NCBI GenBank assembly: GCA_963847085.1
Contig: CAWJYO010000011.1
Span: 434,001-498,000 of the forward strand
Direction: 5' to 3'
Length of the DNA: 64,000 nt
Source of the DNA: Ilyomonas sp963847085
GTDB taxonomy: Bacteria > Bacteroidota > Bacteroidia > Chitinophagales > Chitinophagaceae
Part shown: positions 44,259 through 53,523 of the stretch, piece by piece
How the letters are laid out: each line of letters starts with the position of its first letter
How positions within the stretch are numbered: position 1 is the first letter of the stretch
The notes under the pieces: generated by a model
Told to the model about the DNA's origin: nothing
What the model saw: the letters and a program-made list of their open reading frames with translations, nothing else
Database searches by the model: none
Position numbers and translations under genes: made by a program

Positions 44259-46352
44259 ATGACAAAAACTGTGTTCATTGCATCTGCCGAACCTTATAGC
44301 GGTAAATCGGTTATTACCATTGGCTTAATTAATATGCTTCTTGGCAAAGCCAAAAAAATTGGCTATTTCAAACCCATCATCAATCGCGAAGCGAATGAAA
44401 AAAAAGATGTTCATATAGAAACGATTTTAAATCATTTTAAACTACCCATTGGTTATGAAGATGCGTTTGCTTTTACCCGTGAAGAAGTGTTGGATCGCAG
44501 GCAAACCGATGGCGAAGACGATGTTATCAATACTATCATTTCGCAGTATAAAAAGCTCGAAGATGCTTATGATTTTATCGTTATGGAAGGCAGCGATTTT
44601 TTGGGTGAAGGCACAGCATTTGAATTTGAATATAATGTTTTGATTGCGAAAAACCTGGGTGCGCCTGCCGTTCTTGTGATTTCGGGCGAAAACAAAACTA
44701 CCGCACATATTGTAACGTTTGCCCTGAATGTTTGGCGCAATTTTGAAAGCCGCGAAGTGCAGGTGCTGAGTTTAATTGTAAACAAAGTAGCTACCGAACA
44801 GGAGAAAGATGTGAAAGAATTGTTGCGGCATCAGCTTTCGCAAAATGTAATTTTATCGGTGATTCCGCAAAATAAAAGTTTGTCAAGTCCAACGCTGAAA
44901 GAGATTAAAGAGCAGTTGGGTGGCAAGTTGTTGTTTGGTGAACAGCTACTTAGCAACCAGGCCGATCATTTTATAACCGGCGCTATGCAGTTGCCGCATT
45001 TTTTAAAATACATTAAAGAGAATGTTTTGATTGTAACGCCCGGCGACAGAGGTGATATCATTATTGGCGCTTTACAGGCCAATCTATCGGCGTCGTATCC
45101 AAAAGTGGCCGGCATTATTTTAACAGCGGGCGATTTGCCGGAAGAGCCGATTACAAAATTGATTGAAGGTTTGCAAACGGTTGTGCCCATCATTTCTGTA
45201 CCAACCGGCACGTTTGAAACATCGAAACTGATTGGTGCCATTTCATCGCGCATTACGGCAGACAACAATAAAAAAATTGAACTTGCCATCAACCTCTTTA
45301 ATAAATATGTTGATACGCAGGCGCTGGATGAAAAGATGGTTACGTTTACAACAGATGTTGTTACACCGCAGATGTTTCAGTACCAGTTGGTAAAGCGTGC
45401 CAAGAGCAAAAAGAAGCATATTGTTTTGCCGGAAGGCAACGACGACAGAATTCTCAAAGCCGCGTCCCGTTTGGTTTTGCAGGATATTGTTGACCTCACC
45501 ATTTTAGGCGATACAAGTGAGATAGCAGCCGCCATAAAACGGCTCCATATTGACATGGATTTATCGCGCATTCGCATAATCAATCCGGCGTTTGATGCGC
45601 GTTACGACAACTATGTTCAAACGTTATACGAATTGCGCAAAAACAAAAACGTAACGTTGGAAATGGCAAGAGACTTAATGACCGATGTATCGTATTTCGG
45701 AACGATGATGGTGTACAAAGGCGATGCCGACGGCATGGTTTCGGGCGCTGTGCACACCACGCAACACACCATTCGGCCTGCATTGCAATTCATCAAAACA
45801 AAACCTGGTATTTCTGTGGTTTCCTCTGTATTTTTTATGTGTTTGCCCGACCGGGTTTCGGTGTTTGGCGATTGTGCGGTAAATCCAAATCCAACAGCAG
45901 AACAGTTGGCAGAAATTGCCATTGCTTCTGCAGATAGTAGTCGAAAGTTTGGCATTGAACCGAGAGTAGCTATGCTTTCTTATTCGTCAGGAACATCAGG
46001 CTCGGGTGAAGAAGTTGACAAAGTAAGAAGAGCTACCGAAATTGTGAAACAAAAAGAACCGTCTTTAAAAATTGAAGGTCCGATACAATACGATGCGGCG
46101 GTTGACCCGGTTGTTGGCAATCAAAAATTGCCCAATTCAGAAGTGGCAGGCAAAGCCAGCGTGTTGATTTTTCCTGACCTGAACACCGGCAATAATACTT
46201 ACAAAGCCGTGCAGCGCGAAACCGGTGCATTGGCTATCGGCCCGATGTTGCAAGGCTTGAACAAACCGATCAACGATTTAAGCAGAGGCTGCACTGTGGA
46301 TGATATTTTTAACACGGTAGTCATCACTGCCATTCAATGCGAACAGGAATAA
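44259..46352 (+). CDS. pta: phosphate acetyltransferase (long form)
   Basis: 697 residues from the ATG at 44259 (MTKTVFIASAEPYSGKS); the frame open to 44157 crosses the repeat and is not credited. Domains: N-terminal P-loop BioD-like region with EPYSGKS (about 1-200), central DRTGG domain (about 210-330) and C-terminal PTA_PTB catalytic domain (KKHIVLPEGNDDRIL, YFGTMMVYKGDADGMVSGAV, LSYSSGTSGSG, LIFPDLNTGN). It converts acetyl-CoA and phosphate to acetyl phosphate. ackA follows after a repeat-bearing gap of about 150 bp. A possible -7 TACTTTCG is at 44234-44241. Confidence 0.96.
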   Translation: MTKTVFIASAEPYSGKSVITIGLINMLLGKAKKIGYFKPIINREANEKKDVHIETILNHFKLPIGYEDAFAFTREEVLDRRQTDGEDDVINTIISQYKKLEDAYDFIVMEGSDFLGEGTAFEFEYNVLIAKNLGAPAVLVISGENKTTAHIVTFALNVWRNFESREVQVLSLIVNKVATEQEKDVKELLRHQLSQNVILSVIPQNKSLSSPTLKEIKEQLGGKLLFGEQLLSNQADHFITGAMQLPHFLKYIKENVLIVTPGDRGDIIIGALQANLSASYPKVAGIILTAGDLPEEPITKLIEGLQTVVPIISVPTGTFETSKLIGAISSRITADNNKKIELAINLFNKYVDTQALDEKMVTFTTDVVTPQMFQYQLVKRAKSKKKHIVLPEGNDDRILKAASRLVLQDIVDLTILGDTSEIAAAIKRLHIDMDLSRIRIINPAFDARYDNYVQTLYELRKNKNVTLEMARDLMTDVSYFGTMMVYKGDADGMVSGAVHTTQHTIRPALQFIKTKPGISVVSSVFFMCLPDRVSVFGDCAVNPNPTAEQLAEIAIASADSSRKFGIEPRVAMLSYSSGTSGSGEEVDKVRRATEIVKQKEPSLKIEGPIQYDAAVDPVVGNQKLPNSEVAGKASVLIFPDLNTGNNTYKAVQRETGALAIGPMLQGLNKPINDLSRGCTVDDIFNTVVITAIQCEQE

Positions 46353-46371
46353 CAAGTTTTTTGAATCGAAT

Positions 46372-46463
46372 TTGAACCACAAAACCACTAAGAACACAAA
46401 GATTCACAAAGAGAATGAAATATCGCTTCGTGTAACTTCTTTACTTTGAGGCTTAGTGGTTCC
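46372..46463. repeat. GAACCAC...GTGGTTC inverted repeat, copy 2
   Basis: TGAACCACAAAACCACTAAG and CTTAGTGGTTCC arms around ATGAAATATCGCTTCGTGTAACTTC; related to copy 1 at 32851-32940. Confidence 0.65.
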
Positions 46464-46500
46464 CTGTCTTTAAAAAGTAACAGCAGTTAATATTTTGTTT

Positions 46501-47703
46501 ATGAACATATTTGTTATCAACTGCGGCAGTAGTTCTATTAAATACCAGTTGTTTCAAATGCCTTCTCCAAAGCCGGTTTGTGCAGGTTTGGTTGAACGAA
46601 TTGGCGAGCCAAACGCTGTTATCAAACACAAAACTTTTAGTAACGAAGAAGAAAGAGTGTATGAACAAACGCAATCTTTATCCAATCATGAAGAAGGATT
46701 GAAAGAGGTGGTTCGTTTGCTGATGGATAAAACATTGGGTGTGATTCAAAACACAAACGACATCAGTGTAGTTGGGCATCGCGTTGTACACGGCGGCGAA
46801 CATTATTCTTCTGCCGTTTTACTTACCGATGAAGTAAAAGAAAATATCAAAGGTTTGTTTTCTTTAGCTCCGCTGCACAATCCTGCTAATTATACAGGCA
46901 TTGAAGTAGCCCAAAAAATATTTACAAAAGCAAAACAAATTGCAGTGTTTGACACTGCTTTTCATCAAACCCTTTCTGCTACTGCGTTTCGCTATGCCAT
47001 ACCCGAAGTGCTTTATAAAGAAGATAAAATAAGAGTCTATGGTTTTCATGGAACCAGTCATAAATACGTAACCGCACAAGCCGCAAAATATTTGCAAAAT
47101 GGAAAGGCAAAACTCATTTCCATTCATCTTGGCAATGGATGCAGCATGGCTGCTGTAAAAGACGGAAAGTGTATAGACACAAGCATGGGTTTTAGTCCGT
47201 TGGCAGGTTTGATTATGGGCACACGCACCGGCGACATTGATGCTTCGGTTGTATTTTATCTGATGAGCAAAGGGTATTCATTTTCAGAAATAGATATTCT
47301 TTTCAATAAGCAAAGCGGAATGTTGGGCTTAGCCGGTTACAACGACATGCGCGACGTAAACAATGCAGCTGGCGAAGGCAATGCGGCTGCAAAACTCGCT
47401 TTGGAAATGTATGCGTATCGCATTCAAAAATACATAGGTGCTTACATTGCCGCTTTAAATGGTGTTGATGCCATCATTTTTACCGCCGGTGTAGGAGAAA
47501 ACGATGCTGCCATGCGCCAACGCATTTGCACAAATCTTTCGTTTTTAGATATTGATATTGATGAAATAAAAAATACCGTAAAAACAAACTCGCTTCGCGA
47601 AATCAATTCTGATAATACAAGGATAAAAGTATTGGTTGTGCCTACAAATGAGGAGTTGGAAATTGCGAACCAATGTTTTGAATTGCTTACTTTCCAAAAA
47701 TAA
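46501..47703 (+). CDS. ackA: acetate kinase
   Basis: 400 residues from the ATG at 46501. Motifs: MNIFVINCGSSSIKYQL (N-x-GSSS phosphate site), VGHRVVHGGEHYS, FDTAFHQTL, VYGFHGTSHKYVT, HLGNGCSMAAVKDGKCIDTSMG and FTAGVGENDAAMRQ. It makes ATP and acetate from acetyl phosphate, completing the Pta-AckA overflow pathway with the gene upstream. A bidirectional terminator follows directly. Confidence 0.97.
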   Translation: MNIFVINCGSSSIKYQLFQMPSPKPVCAGLVERIGEPNAVIKHKTFSNEEERVYEQTQSLSNHEEGLKEVVRLLMDKTLGVIQNTNDISVVGHRVVHGGEHYSSAVLLTDEVKENIKGLFSLAPLHNPANYTGIEVAQKIFTKAKQIAVFDTAFHQTLSATAFRYAIPEVLYKEDKIRVYGFHGTSHKYVTAQAAKYLQNGKAKLISIHLGNGCSMAAVKDGKCIDTSMGFSPLAGLIMGTRTGDIDASVVFYLMSKGYSFSEIDILFNKQSGMLGLAGYNDMRDVNNAAGEGNAAAKLALEMYAYRIQKYIGAYIAALNGVDAIIFTAGVGENDAAMRQRICTNLSFLDIDIDEIKNTVKTNSLREINSDNTRIKVLVVPTNEELEIANQCFELLTFQK

Positions 47704-47732
47704 AAAAGCTATCCACAGTAGCGGATAGCTTT
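47702..47732. terminator. bidirectional terminator after ackA
   Basis: AAAGCTATCC and GGATAGCTTT pair around a short loop, with A/T runs on both sides, between the convergent ackA and the next gene. Confidence 0.85.
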
Positions 47733-47757
47733 CAATATATAGTAGAAAAGAATGCTG

Positions 47758-48051
47758 TTAGATTTTAAAATCAGTTTTGCGCACTTCGGTTTGCTTTTCA
47801 TCTGTCGGCGCCATTGCTGGAACTGAGCCGCTAATGTCATCGTTATTTGAATTATCATCCTTTGTTGGCAGCGTACCCGTTGCACCTTTTAGCGAATCAT
47901 CGAAGCTACTTATAATGTCTTCATCATCGTCGTAATTTGGCTCAACATAAGGCGCATCTTCGTCGCGTACAAAAAAAACGAGTGTATCTTCAGCGGCATT
48001 GCCAAAATAATCGTAACCGTTATCAAGTATATAGCTTTCTGTCAAATTCAT
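47758..48051 (-). CDS. acidic hypothetical protein
   Basis: 97 residues, rich in Asp, Asn and Ser. The N-terminal MNLTESYILDNGYDYFGNAAEDTLVF looks folded; the rest (NYDDDEDIISSFDDS, then KDDNSNNDDISGS) looks disordered. No signal peptide or known motif. It ends 26 bp from the ackA terminator, which serves both genes, supporting it as a real transcript. I do not recognise a family. Confidence 0.55.
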   Translation of the reverse strand: MNLTESYILDNGYDYFGNAAEDTLVFFVRDEDAPYVEPNYDDDEDIISSFDDSLKGATGTLPTKDDNSNNDDISGSVPAMAPTDEKQTEVRKTDFKI

Positions 48052-48424
48052 GGTGTTTCCCTTTTTGTGTTATACGATATAGACTCCTTTCGTCTCTTTC
48101 TAAAAACTATGCCAGCAAATCATTGAAACGTCTTAAAAAGGAAGAAAACCGGATTTTGTTTTCCACAATAAATGATTTTGAAAATTGAATACGATCAATC
48201 AAAAGAAATTTCAGTGTTTGCAGGTTATAATAACTTCTTTCCATTTCATTTTAATGTTTCCGATGTCGCTAATAATTTCTTATTTCAGAATCAATAAAAA
48301 CACAAAATGGGTTAAAATAATTCAGCAAAACAAAAGGCGACTCTCAATTGGTAAGTCGCCTTTTGTTTTGCTAATTTTATTAATTGGGCAAAAACAAAAA
48401 TGTACTTCCTTCCAAAACCCACAT
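48052..48424. other. intergenic region ending in a strong hairpin
   Basis: AT-rich and without a convincing gene; a plus-strand frame here runs through the hairpin at 48324-48372 and is not credited. Confidence 0.55.
48324..48372. terminator. strong hairpin, terminator of BamA-like gene
   Basis: AGCAAAACAAAAGGCGACT and its perfect 19-bp complement around an 11-nt loop, 53 bp downstream of the minus-strand gene. Confidence 0.85.
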
Positions 48425-50935
48425 TTAAAAAGGCAAGCCAATCCCTAATTGAATGGCAAAATTGTTTCGGTTAGGCGAGACAACTTCATTACCGTCTTTT
48501 CTTTCATACTCGTAATTGCGCCAGGTAAAATTTTGAATGCTCAACCAACCGCCGTTGGCAACGCGCGCAGGATCTTTCAATTTTATTCCTGCATCAATGC
48601 GTATTAAAAAGTAGCTAAAATCAAAACGCAAACCTGTTCCGACACCAATAGCGATGTCACGTCCTAAATTCTTCAGTTGAAAGTTGGCTTTTGGGTTATC
48701 AGCATTGTATTTTATGTTCCAGATATTGCCAATATCGGTAAACAAAGCACCGCCTAATTTTAATGAGCTGAACTGCGCAATATTATATCTGTATTCAAGA
48801 TTGGCTTCTAATTGCATATCGCCGTAACGGTCGCGATAAGCAAGCGCCTTTGTGCCTGCTGTATCACTCAGCAACGATGAGCCAAGACCCAACTGGCGCA
48901 GGCTCCAGGCACGCATACTGTTGGGGCCGCCTGCAAAAAACTGTTTGTAAAAAGGCAGCGAGTTACCCACATTGCCATAGTTATAACCCACACCAGCAAA
49001 AATGCGCCCCACGAGCGAAGTAGTGGAAAAAACAAACAGTTTCCTATACTCTACTTCGCCTTTTATGTAACGGTAAATATTCTCATTCCAGGGATGAATA
49101 AAACCTGCCAAACCACCGGCTTCTTCTACGGCGGCATGAAACAAATTGTTTTGTTTGGGATGATGTTTTGAATAAAAAGAAGTATTGAAACTTGCAATGG
49201 CACTAATGATAGAACCCGTTGTAAACGCAGTTCGTAAGAAAGGATTTGCCTGCAACTGCGATACCAACAGCGGCAGCGTGTCTAATGAATACAACTCAAT
49301 ATTAGGAAACTTAACCGACCAAACATTGTTTCTTCTTTTCCATTGATAACCCCAGTTGACAACCAACTGCCGCACGCGAAAATATTCGGTTCGTTCAGAG
49401 TAAGTAGCTGACGCACTTAACAGGGTTTTTATGGCATCGAGTTTTTCAGGATGAGGAAAGAAAAGGCGAGCCAGTGGGTTTGGCATCAGTATGTTCGGAA
49501 AGCTGTAAGAATGGCTTAACGATGATTGAAAGGTTTGCAGCAAGGGCAACTTTTTATCTAAACTTAATTCAACACCATTGCGAAAACTTGTAGTTGACTG
49601 AATGGCTTTGTGCCACACATTTCTGTTTAAATACGTAGCGTTGACGGCAATGCCAAATAAATTGCCTGTGCTTAAAAAATCACCCGTATTGCGGCTGGCT
49701 TCCAAACTCAGCGTGACGTTTTGTTTTACAGAAGGAACCAAAAAATAATGAAAGTCAACCGTATCAACGCGCACCATAAACGAATCTTTGTACAACGTAT
49801 CTGGCTGCAACGAATTGGCTACTCTGATCCGGTATCTGGTATCAACATTTTGCCATGCACCAATGGACGATAAATTACTTACCGTTTTTGAAAATAATCT
49901 TTCGTTATACAAATTTCCCTTTCGCATAAATGTATGTTGCTTTAACGGCGAAAAGCTAAACTGGTGGCGGCTTCCATACACCGTGAATTCATCTTGCTTA
50001 TATAAAACAGGCAGATTTTTTTCATTCATCAAACTATCGGGCAACTGGGTATAATCGGTTTCCGGATAAAAGTAAATGTTGCCAATACGGTATTGTTTGG
50101 TTTGCGAAGAATCAACAATGCCAAGCGAATCATTGCCAATGTCGCGCGTTTGAATGGTGATTTTCGCAACCGGATGTTGCCTTGCGCGTTCCTCTGCCTG
50201 TTGAAGTGTTTTTATTTGTTCAAACGGATCGGGCGAAACCTGCAGCAAAGCAGGGTCAGTGGTGTCGGCTTCCGCAATCAGATTATCACGTGAAATCAAC
50301 ATGTAGCCATGTTGTTTATAAACCGTTACCAACCTGTCGAGTTCGTTACCCAGTAAGGGTTTTGAAAAGGGTGACTGACCCGGTTTTATCAAACTCGCTT
50401 TAATCGTGCTTTCACGTGTAGTGAGGCGTTGCAAAATGCTATCGCCCAATTTGTATTGCAATGAATCAATTACAGTTACTTTGCCCGGATCAACTGTGAA
50501 TGCAATGAACGTTCGCCGCTGATCTTTAAATTTTTTCGCATAAAAACTATCTTTAAAAACGGGGCGATAATAGCCGATAGAATTGAGATAGCCATTCATG
50601 TATGTAATCGAATGAGCTATATGCGAAGTATCAAAAACCGGTGGGTTATTAATGCGATAAAACACACCAAACCGCTGCACTTTTTCCGCCCTTATGCTAT
50701 CATCAAAATAATTGGGAAGTGTACGCAGTAAATCGGCCTTTTCACTTTTTGAAATGCTATTTGAATGGATGTTGATTTGGGTGCTGTAAACAAAAGGCGT
50801 ATCGGTTGGATAATTTTTTACTCTTGTCCGATTGATAACACCGAGAAATTTTTCTTCTGTGCAGGAAGAAAACAACACAATGAGCAGCAAGATGAATGGT
50901 AAAACTTTTACAAAGCGACAGGATGCAGAAACCAT
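48425..50935 (-). CDS. BamA/TamA-family outer-membrane lipoprotein
   Basis: 836 residues. The signal ends in LIVLFSSC, a lipobox (Cys25), typical of the Bacteroidota lipidated Omp85 relatives. A POTRA-like N-terminal half (about 30-370, containing INGYLNSIGYYRPVF and YKQHGYMLISRDN) precedes a 16-strand barrel with FAGGPNSMRAWSLRQLGLGS (the conserved loop 6 RG/RAW motif) and a C-terminus GIGLPF with aromatic last residue. It should act in outer-membrane protein or lipid assembly. Divergent from the rRNA methylase gene, starts 68 bp apart. Confidence 0.9.
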   Translation of the reverse strand: MVSASCRFVKVLPFILLLIVLFSSCTEEKFLGVINRTRVKNYPTDTPFVYSTQINIHSNSISKSEKADLLRTLPNYFDDSIRAEKVQRFGVFYRINNPPVFDTSHIAHSITYMNGYLNSIGYYRPVFKDSFYAKKFKDQRRTFIAFTVDPGKVTVIDSLQYKLGDSILQRLTTRESTIKASLIKPGQSPFSKPLLGNELDRLVTVYKQHGYMLISRDNLIAEADTTDPALLQVSPDPFEQIKTLQQAEERARQHPVAKITIQTRDIGNDSLGIVDSSQTKQYRIGNIYFYPETDYTQLPDSLMNEKNLPVLYKQDEFTVYGSRHQFSFSPLKQHTFMRKGNLYNERLFSKTVSNLSSIGAWQNVDTRYRIRVANSLQPDTLYKDSFMVRVDTVDFHYFLVPSVKQNVTLSLEASRNTGDFLSTGNLFGIAVNATYLNRNVWHKAIQSTTSFRNGVELSLDKKLPLLQTFQSSLSHSYSFPNILMPNPLARLFFPHPEKLDAIKTLLSASATYSERTEYFRVRQLVVNWGYQWKRRNNVWSVKFPNIELYSLDTLPLLVSQLQANPFLRTAFTTGSIISAIASFNTSFYSKHHPKQNNLFHAAVEEAGGLAGFIHPWNENIYRYIKGEVEYRKLFVFSTTSLVGRIFAGVGYNYGNVGNSLPFYKQFFAGGPNSMRAWSLRQLGLGSSLLSDTAGTKALAYRDRYGDMQLEANLEYRYNIAQFSSLKLGGALFTDIGNIWNIKYNADNPKANFQLKNLGRDIAIGVGTGLRFDFSYFLIRIDAGIKLKDPARVANGGWLSIQNFTWRNYEYERKDGNEVVSPNRNNFAIQLGIGLPF

Positions 50936-51003
50936 TTCCTTTTATTTTTGGGCTGCGCCTGTTTTCCGCAGTTCCGTTGTGTGTCAATTTGAAAAATAAA
51001 TCA

Positions 51004-51732
51004 ATGTTAAGCAAGAAAGAGGTCAAATATATTCAAAGTTTGAAGGACAAAAAAAATCGCGATGCCGAAGATGTTTTTATAGCCGAAGGCCCAAAGCTGG
51101 TTAGCGAATTATTAGCCTGTGGAATGAAAGCTAAAACCATTTATTCAACCGAAAAAGGGGCAAAACCAAACATTGCATTGAATGAAATAATAAATATAGA
51201 CGAAGCGGAGCTGCAACGCATCAGTCATTTTGAAAAAGCGACTCAAACATTGGGTATTTTTTATAAAAAGAAATTGCCTCATTATCAACTGCAAAACCGG
51301 CTCTCATTGGTATTGGATGGCATACAAGACCCCGGCAATTTAGGAAGCATTATGCGCACTGCTGACTGGTTTGGAATTGCACAAATTTTTGCTTCGCCCG
51401 ATACTGCCGATTGCTACAACAGTAAAGTGGTGCAAAGCACCATGGGAAGTATCGCAAGAGTGAACCTGTATTATCTCAATCTTTCTTCTTTTTTACAGGA
51501 AGCAAAACTGCCTGTATTGGGTGCATTGCTCGACGGAGAAAATATGTACAAAACCAAACCTCTTACAGAAGCTTTGATTGTTATTGGCAACGAAAGCAAA
51601 GGCATTCGGGCTGATGTTCTGCCTTTCATTCAACAAGCGATTACCATTCCGCGCATTGGCGGTGCCGAATCTTTAAATGCAGCGGTGGCTACAGGCATTT
51701 TGCTTTCGCATTTGGTTGGTAAAACTTCTTGA
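51004..51732 (+). CDS. SpoU/TrmH-family RNA 2'-O-methyltransferase
   Basis: 242 residues from the ATG at 51004; the frame extending back to 50896 would overlap the divergent gene. N-terminal substrate-binding domain (KKEVKYIQSLKDKKNRDAEDVFIAEG) is that of RlmB/TsnR-type enzymes. Knot motifs: LVLDGIQDPGNLGSIMRTADW, VIGNESKGI and IPRIGGAESLNAAVATGILL. It probably methylates a ribose in rRNA (inference). The MITE-like element begins 10 bp after its stop. Confidence 0.92.
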   Translation: MLSKKEVKYIQSLKDKKNRDAEDVFIAEGPKLVSELLACGMKAKTIYSTEKGAKPNIALNEIINIDEAELQRISHFEKATQTLGIFYKKKLPHYQLQNRLSLVLDGIQDPGNLGSIMRTADWFGIAQIFASPDTADCYNSKVVQSTMGSIARVNLYYLNLSSFLQEAKLPVLGALLDGENMYKTKPLTEALIVIGNESKGIRADVLPFIQQAITIPRIGGAESLNAAVATGILLSHLVGKTS

Positions 51733-51742
51733 AAATCAGTAG

Positions 51743-51851
51743 TGGTACAGTTTGAAAAAGTGGCGATAACCTGTCAGGTTTACTTATTCTTAGCGATTAT
51801 CGTAAACGTATAACCTGACAGGTTTTAATTGAAATATTTCAAGCTGTACCA
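51743..51851 (+). mobile_element. 109-bp MITE-like element, copy 1
   Basis: Bounded by TGGTACAGTTTGAAA and TTTCAAGCTGTACCA (terminal inverted repeats). An inner pair AACCTGTCAGGTT (51768-51780) and AACCTGACAGGTT (51812-51824) is also mutually inverted. Copy 2 at 55988-56096 is the same length, inverted, and differs by about three bases. Non-coding. Confidence 0.75.
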
Positions 51852-52088
51852 TTACCTGAAAATCTTTTAGCATTATAGTAAAAAAAATTTACTTTTATAC
51901 GGTAAAGAGACAGACATAACTAACAAATCGTAGTCTTCAGATAGCCTGCCTTATCAATAAATAATAATTAACTAACTGTAAAATTGTTTCCTTCTTTGAT
52001 GATGTAAGCGACAAAACGAACAGCGATTTTTTATCAGAAAAAGCAACCCGGTAATCAATCAATTTTTTCAATACTAAAGCGAAAAACC
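51852..52088. other. leader region of esterase gene
   Basis: AT-rich, no frame. Together with the MITE-like element it makes a 356-bp gap; I see no clear TAnnTTTG promoter. Confidence 0.4.
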
Positions 52089-53390
52089 ATGAAAACACTT
52101 ACCCCAAAAACACCCTTGCAGTTCTTTTCTTTTCTTGCCATTTTATTTATGACTACATCGTGCAGTAAAATGAACATAGTTGCACCCGATAATATGGATA
52201 GGAATGCAACAATTACTAACAGTATAAGAGCAAATACAACAACGCCGGCAGTACAAACTGCAAGATCTGGTGTAATAGTAAGCGATCATATCCATGGGTT
52301 TTATGAGTACCTTCCAAAAGGTTATGGAAACACAGTAAAAAAATACCCGCTTTTAATTTGTATGCACGGCATTGGTCAGATAGGAAACGGCACTACCGAT
52401 TTGCCTGGCTTGTTGGGTTATGGTCCGGCAATGCTAATAAACAACGGCACGTTTCCTACTTCCTTTTATGTAGATGGACAAACGTTTAGTTTTATTGTTA
52501 TTACGCCGCAGTTAACCGATATGGGTATGTTCCCTGTTGACATAGATTCGATGATTGAATATTCAAAAAGAAATTATCGGGTTGATACCAACAAAGTTTA
52601 TTTGGCAGGTGTAAGTTTTGGTGGCGCAGAAATTTGGCATTATGCAGGCTACAGCCCACGCACAGCAAGCAAAATAACAGCAATGGTACCTATTGCGGCG
52701 TGGACGATACCGGGAAATAATTATCAGGTTACACCGCAGGAGGCGCAAACTATCGGAGCGGCTAATGTAAGAATCTGGCAAGCACATAATTATGGTGATC
52801 CAACAGCTATGTTTTCCTGGAGTGTGAGGCAAGGCGATATGGTAGATAGTGCGATGCCTACACCCATTCCTTTACCAAAATTAACTTGCTTCAACAGTGA
52901 CCAGCATGATGCGTGGACAACTACTTACGACCCTAATTATAAGGAAAGTAATCTGAACATTTACCAATGGATGCTTCATTATTCAAAAGGAACTCTTTCA
53001 TCTCCTATTACTGCAAAAGTTCCCGTTACACAAGTAGTAACATTAAAAGCTTCTAACAACCTTTATGTGCATAACAATAACGATGGTTCACCTTTGTATA
53101 TAAACAGTCCCACGTTTTCGTTATGGGAAGGGTTTGTGGTAACGGAAATAAAAAGCAATAAAATCGCTTTATTAAATGGAGGACATTATATAACGTCAGT
53201 CAATCCAAATTCGGTTGCCTGCACAGCCTCAACAATAGGAAATAACGAGATGTTTTGGTGGATTTTTAATGCAGATGGAACGGTTAGTTTTGAAGGTAGT
53301 AATCATAAATTTTTATCCAACAACAATGGTAATGTAACTTGTTTGGCAAGTACAATAGGAGTAAATGAAGAGTTTTGGATTAACCGTTAG
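52089..53390 (+). CDS. secreted esterase-like alpha/beta hydrolase with fascin-like C-terminal domain
   Basis: 433 residues. The signal ends in LFMTTSC, a lipobox. The hydrolase part (about 50-300) has GFYEYLPKGYGN, LLICMHGIGQIGNGT, VYLAGVSFGGAEIW (nucleophile Ser near 175) and a His in NSDQHDAWTTTYD, the pattern of PHB depolymerase/feruloyl-esterase-like enzymes. The last 120 residues form a separate beta-rich domain with repeats LKASNNLYVHNNN, IALLNGGHYITS and SFEGSNHKFLSNNNG, the beta-trefoil pattern of fascin-like domains that often bind carbohydrate or actin. Substrate unknown. Confidence 0.82.
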   Translation: MKTLTPKTPLQFFSFLAILFMTTSCSKMNIVAPDNMDRNATITNSIRANTTTPAVQTARSGVIVSDHIHGFYEYLPKGYGNTVKKYPLLICMHGIGQIGNGTTDLPGLLGYGPAMLINNGTFPTSFYVDGQTFSFIVITPQLTDMGMFPVDIDSMIEYSKRNYRVDTNKVYLAGVSFGGAEIWHYAGYSPRTASKITAMVPIAAWTIPGNNYQVTPQEAQTIGAANVRIWQAHNYGDPTAMFSWSVRQGDMVDSAMPTPIPLPKLTCFNSDQHDAWTTTYDPNYKESNLNIYQWMLHYSKGTLSSPITAKVPVTQVVTLKASNNLYVHNNNDGSPLYINSPTFSLWEGFVVTEIKSNKIALLNGGHYITSVNPNSVACTASTIGNNEMFWWIFNADGTVSFEGSNHKFLSNNNGNVTCLASTIGVNEEFWINR

Positions 53391-53523
53391 TACAGATAAC
53401 TATAGCCATCTTTCGTTTGTTCGACTATTTGCGATTTTAAGGCATTCACTTTTTTATAAAATTAATTTATAATACAAGCCGTAACGATACCAAAAGTTGT
53501 TAAAGTAACATCCGAGATTGTAG

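Noticed and set aside
48185..48448. Plus-strand gene of 87 residues
   Set aside because: It runs through a perfect terminator hairpin into the end of the BamA-like gene and has no recognisable domain.
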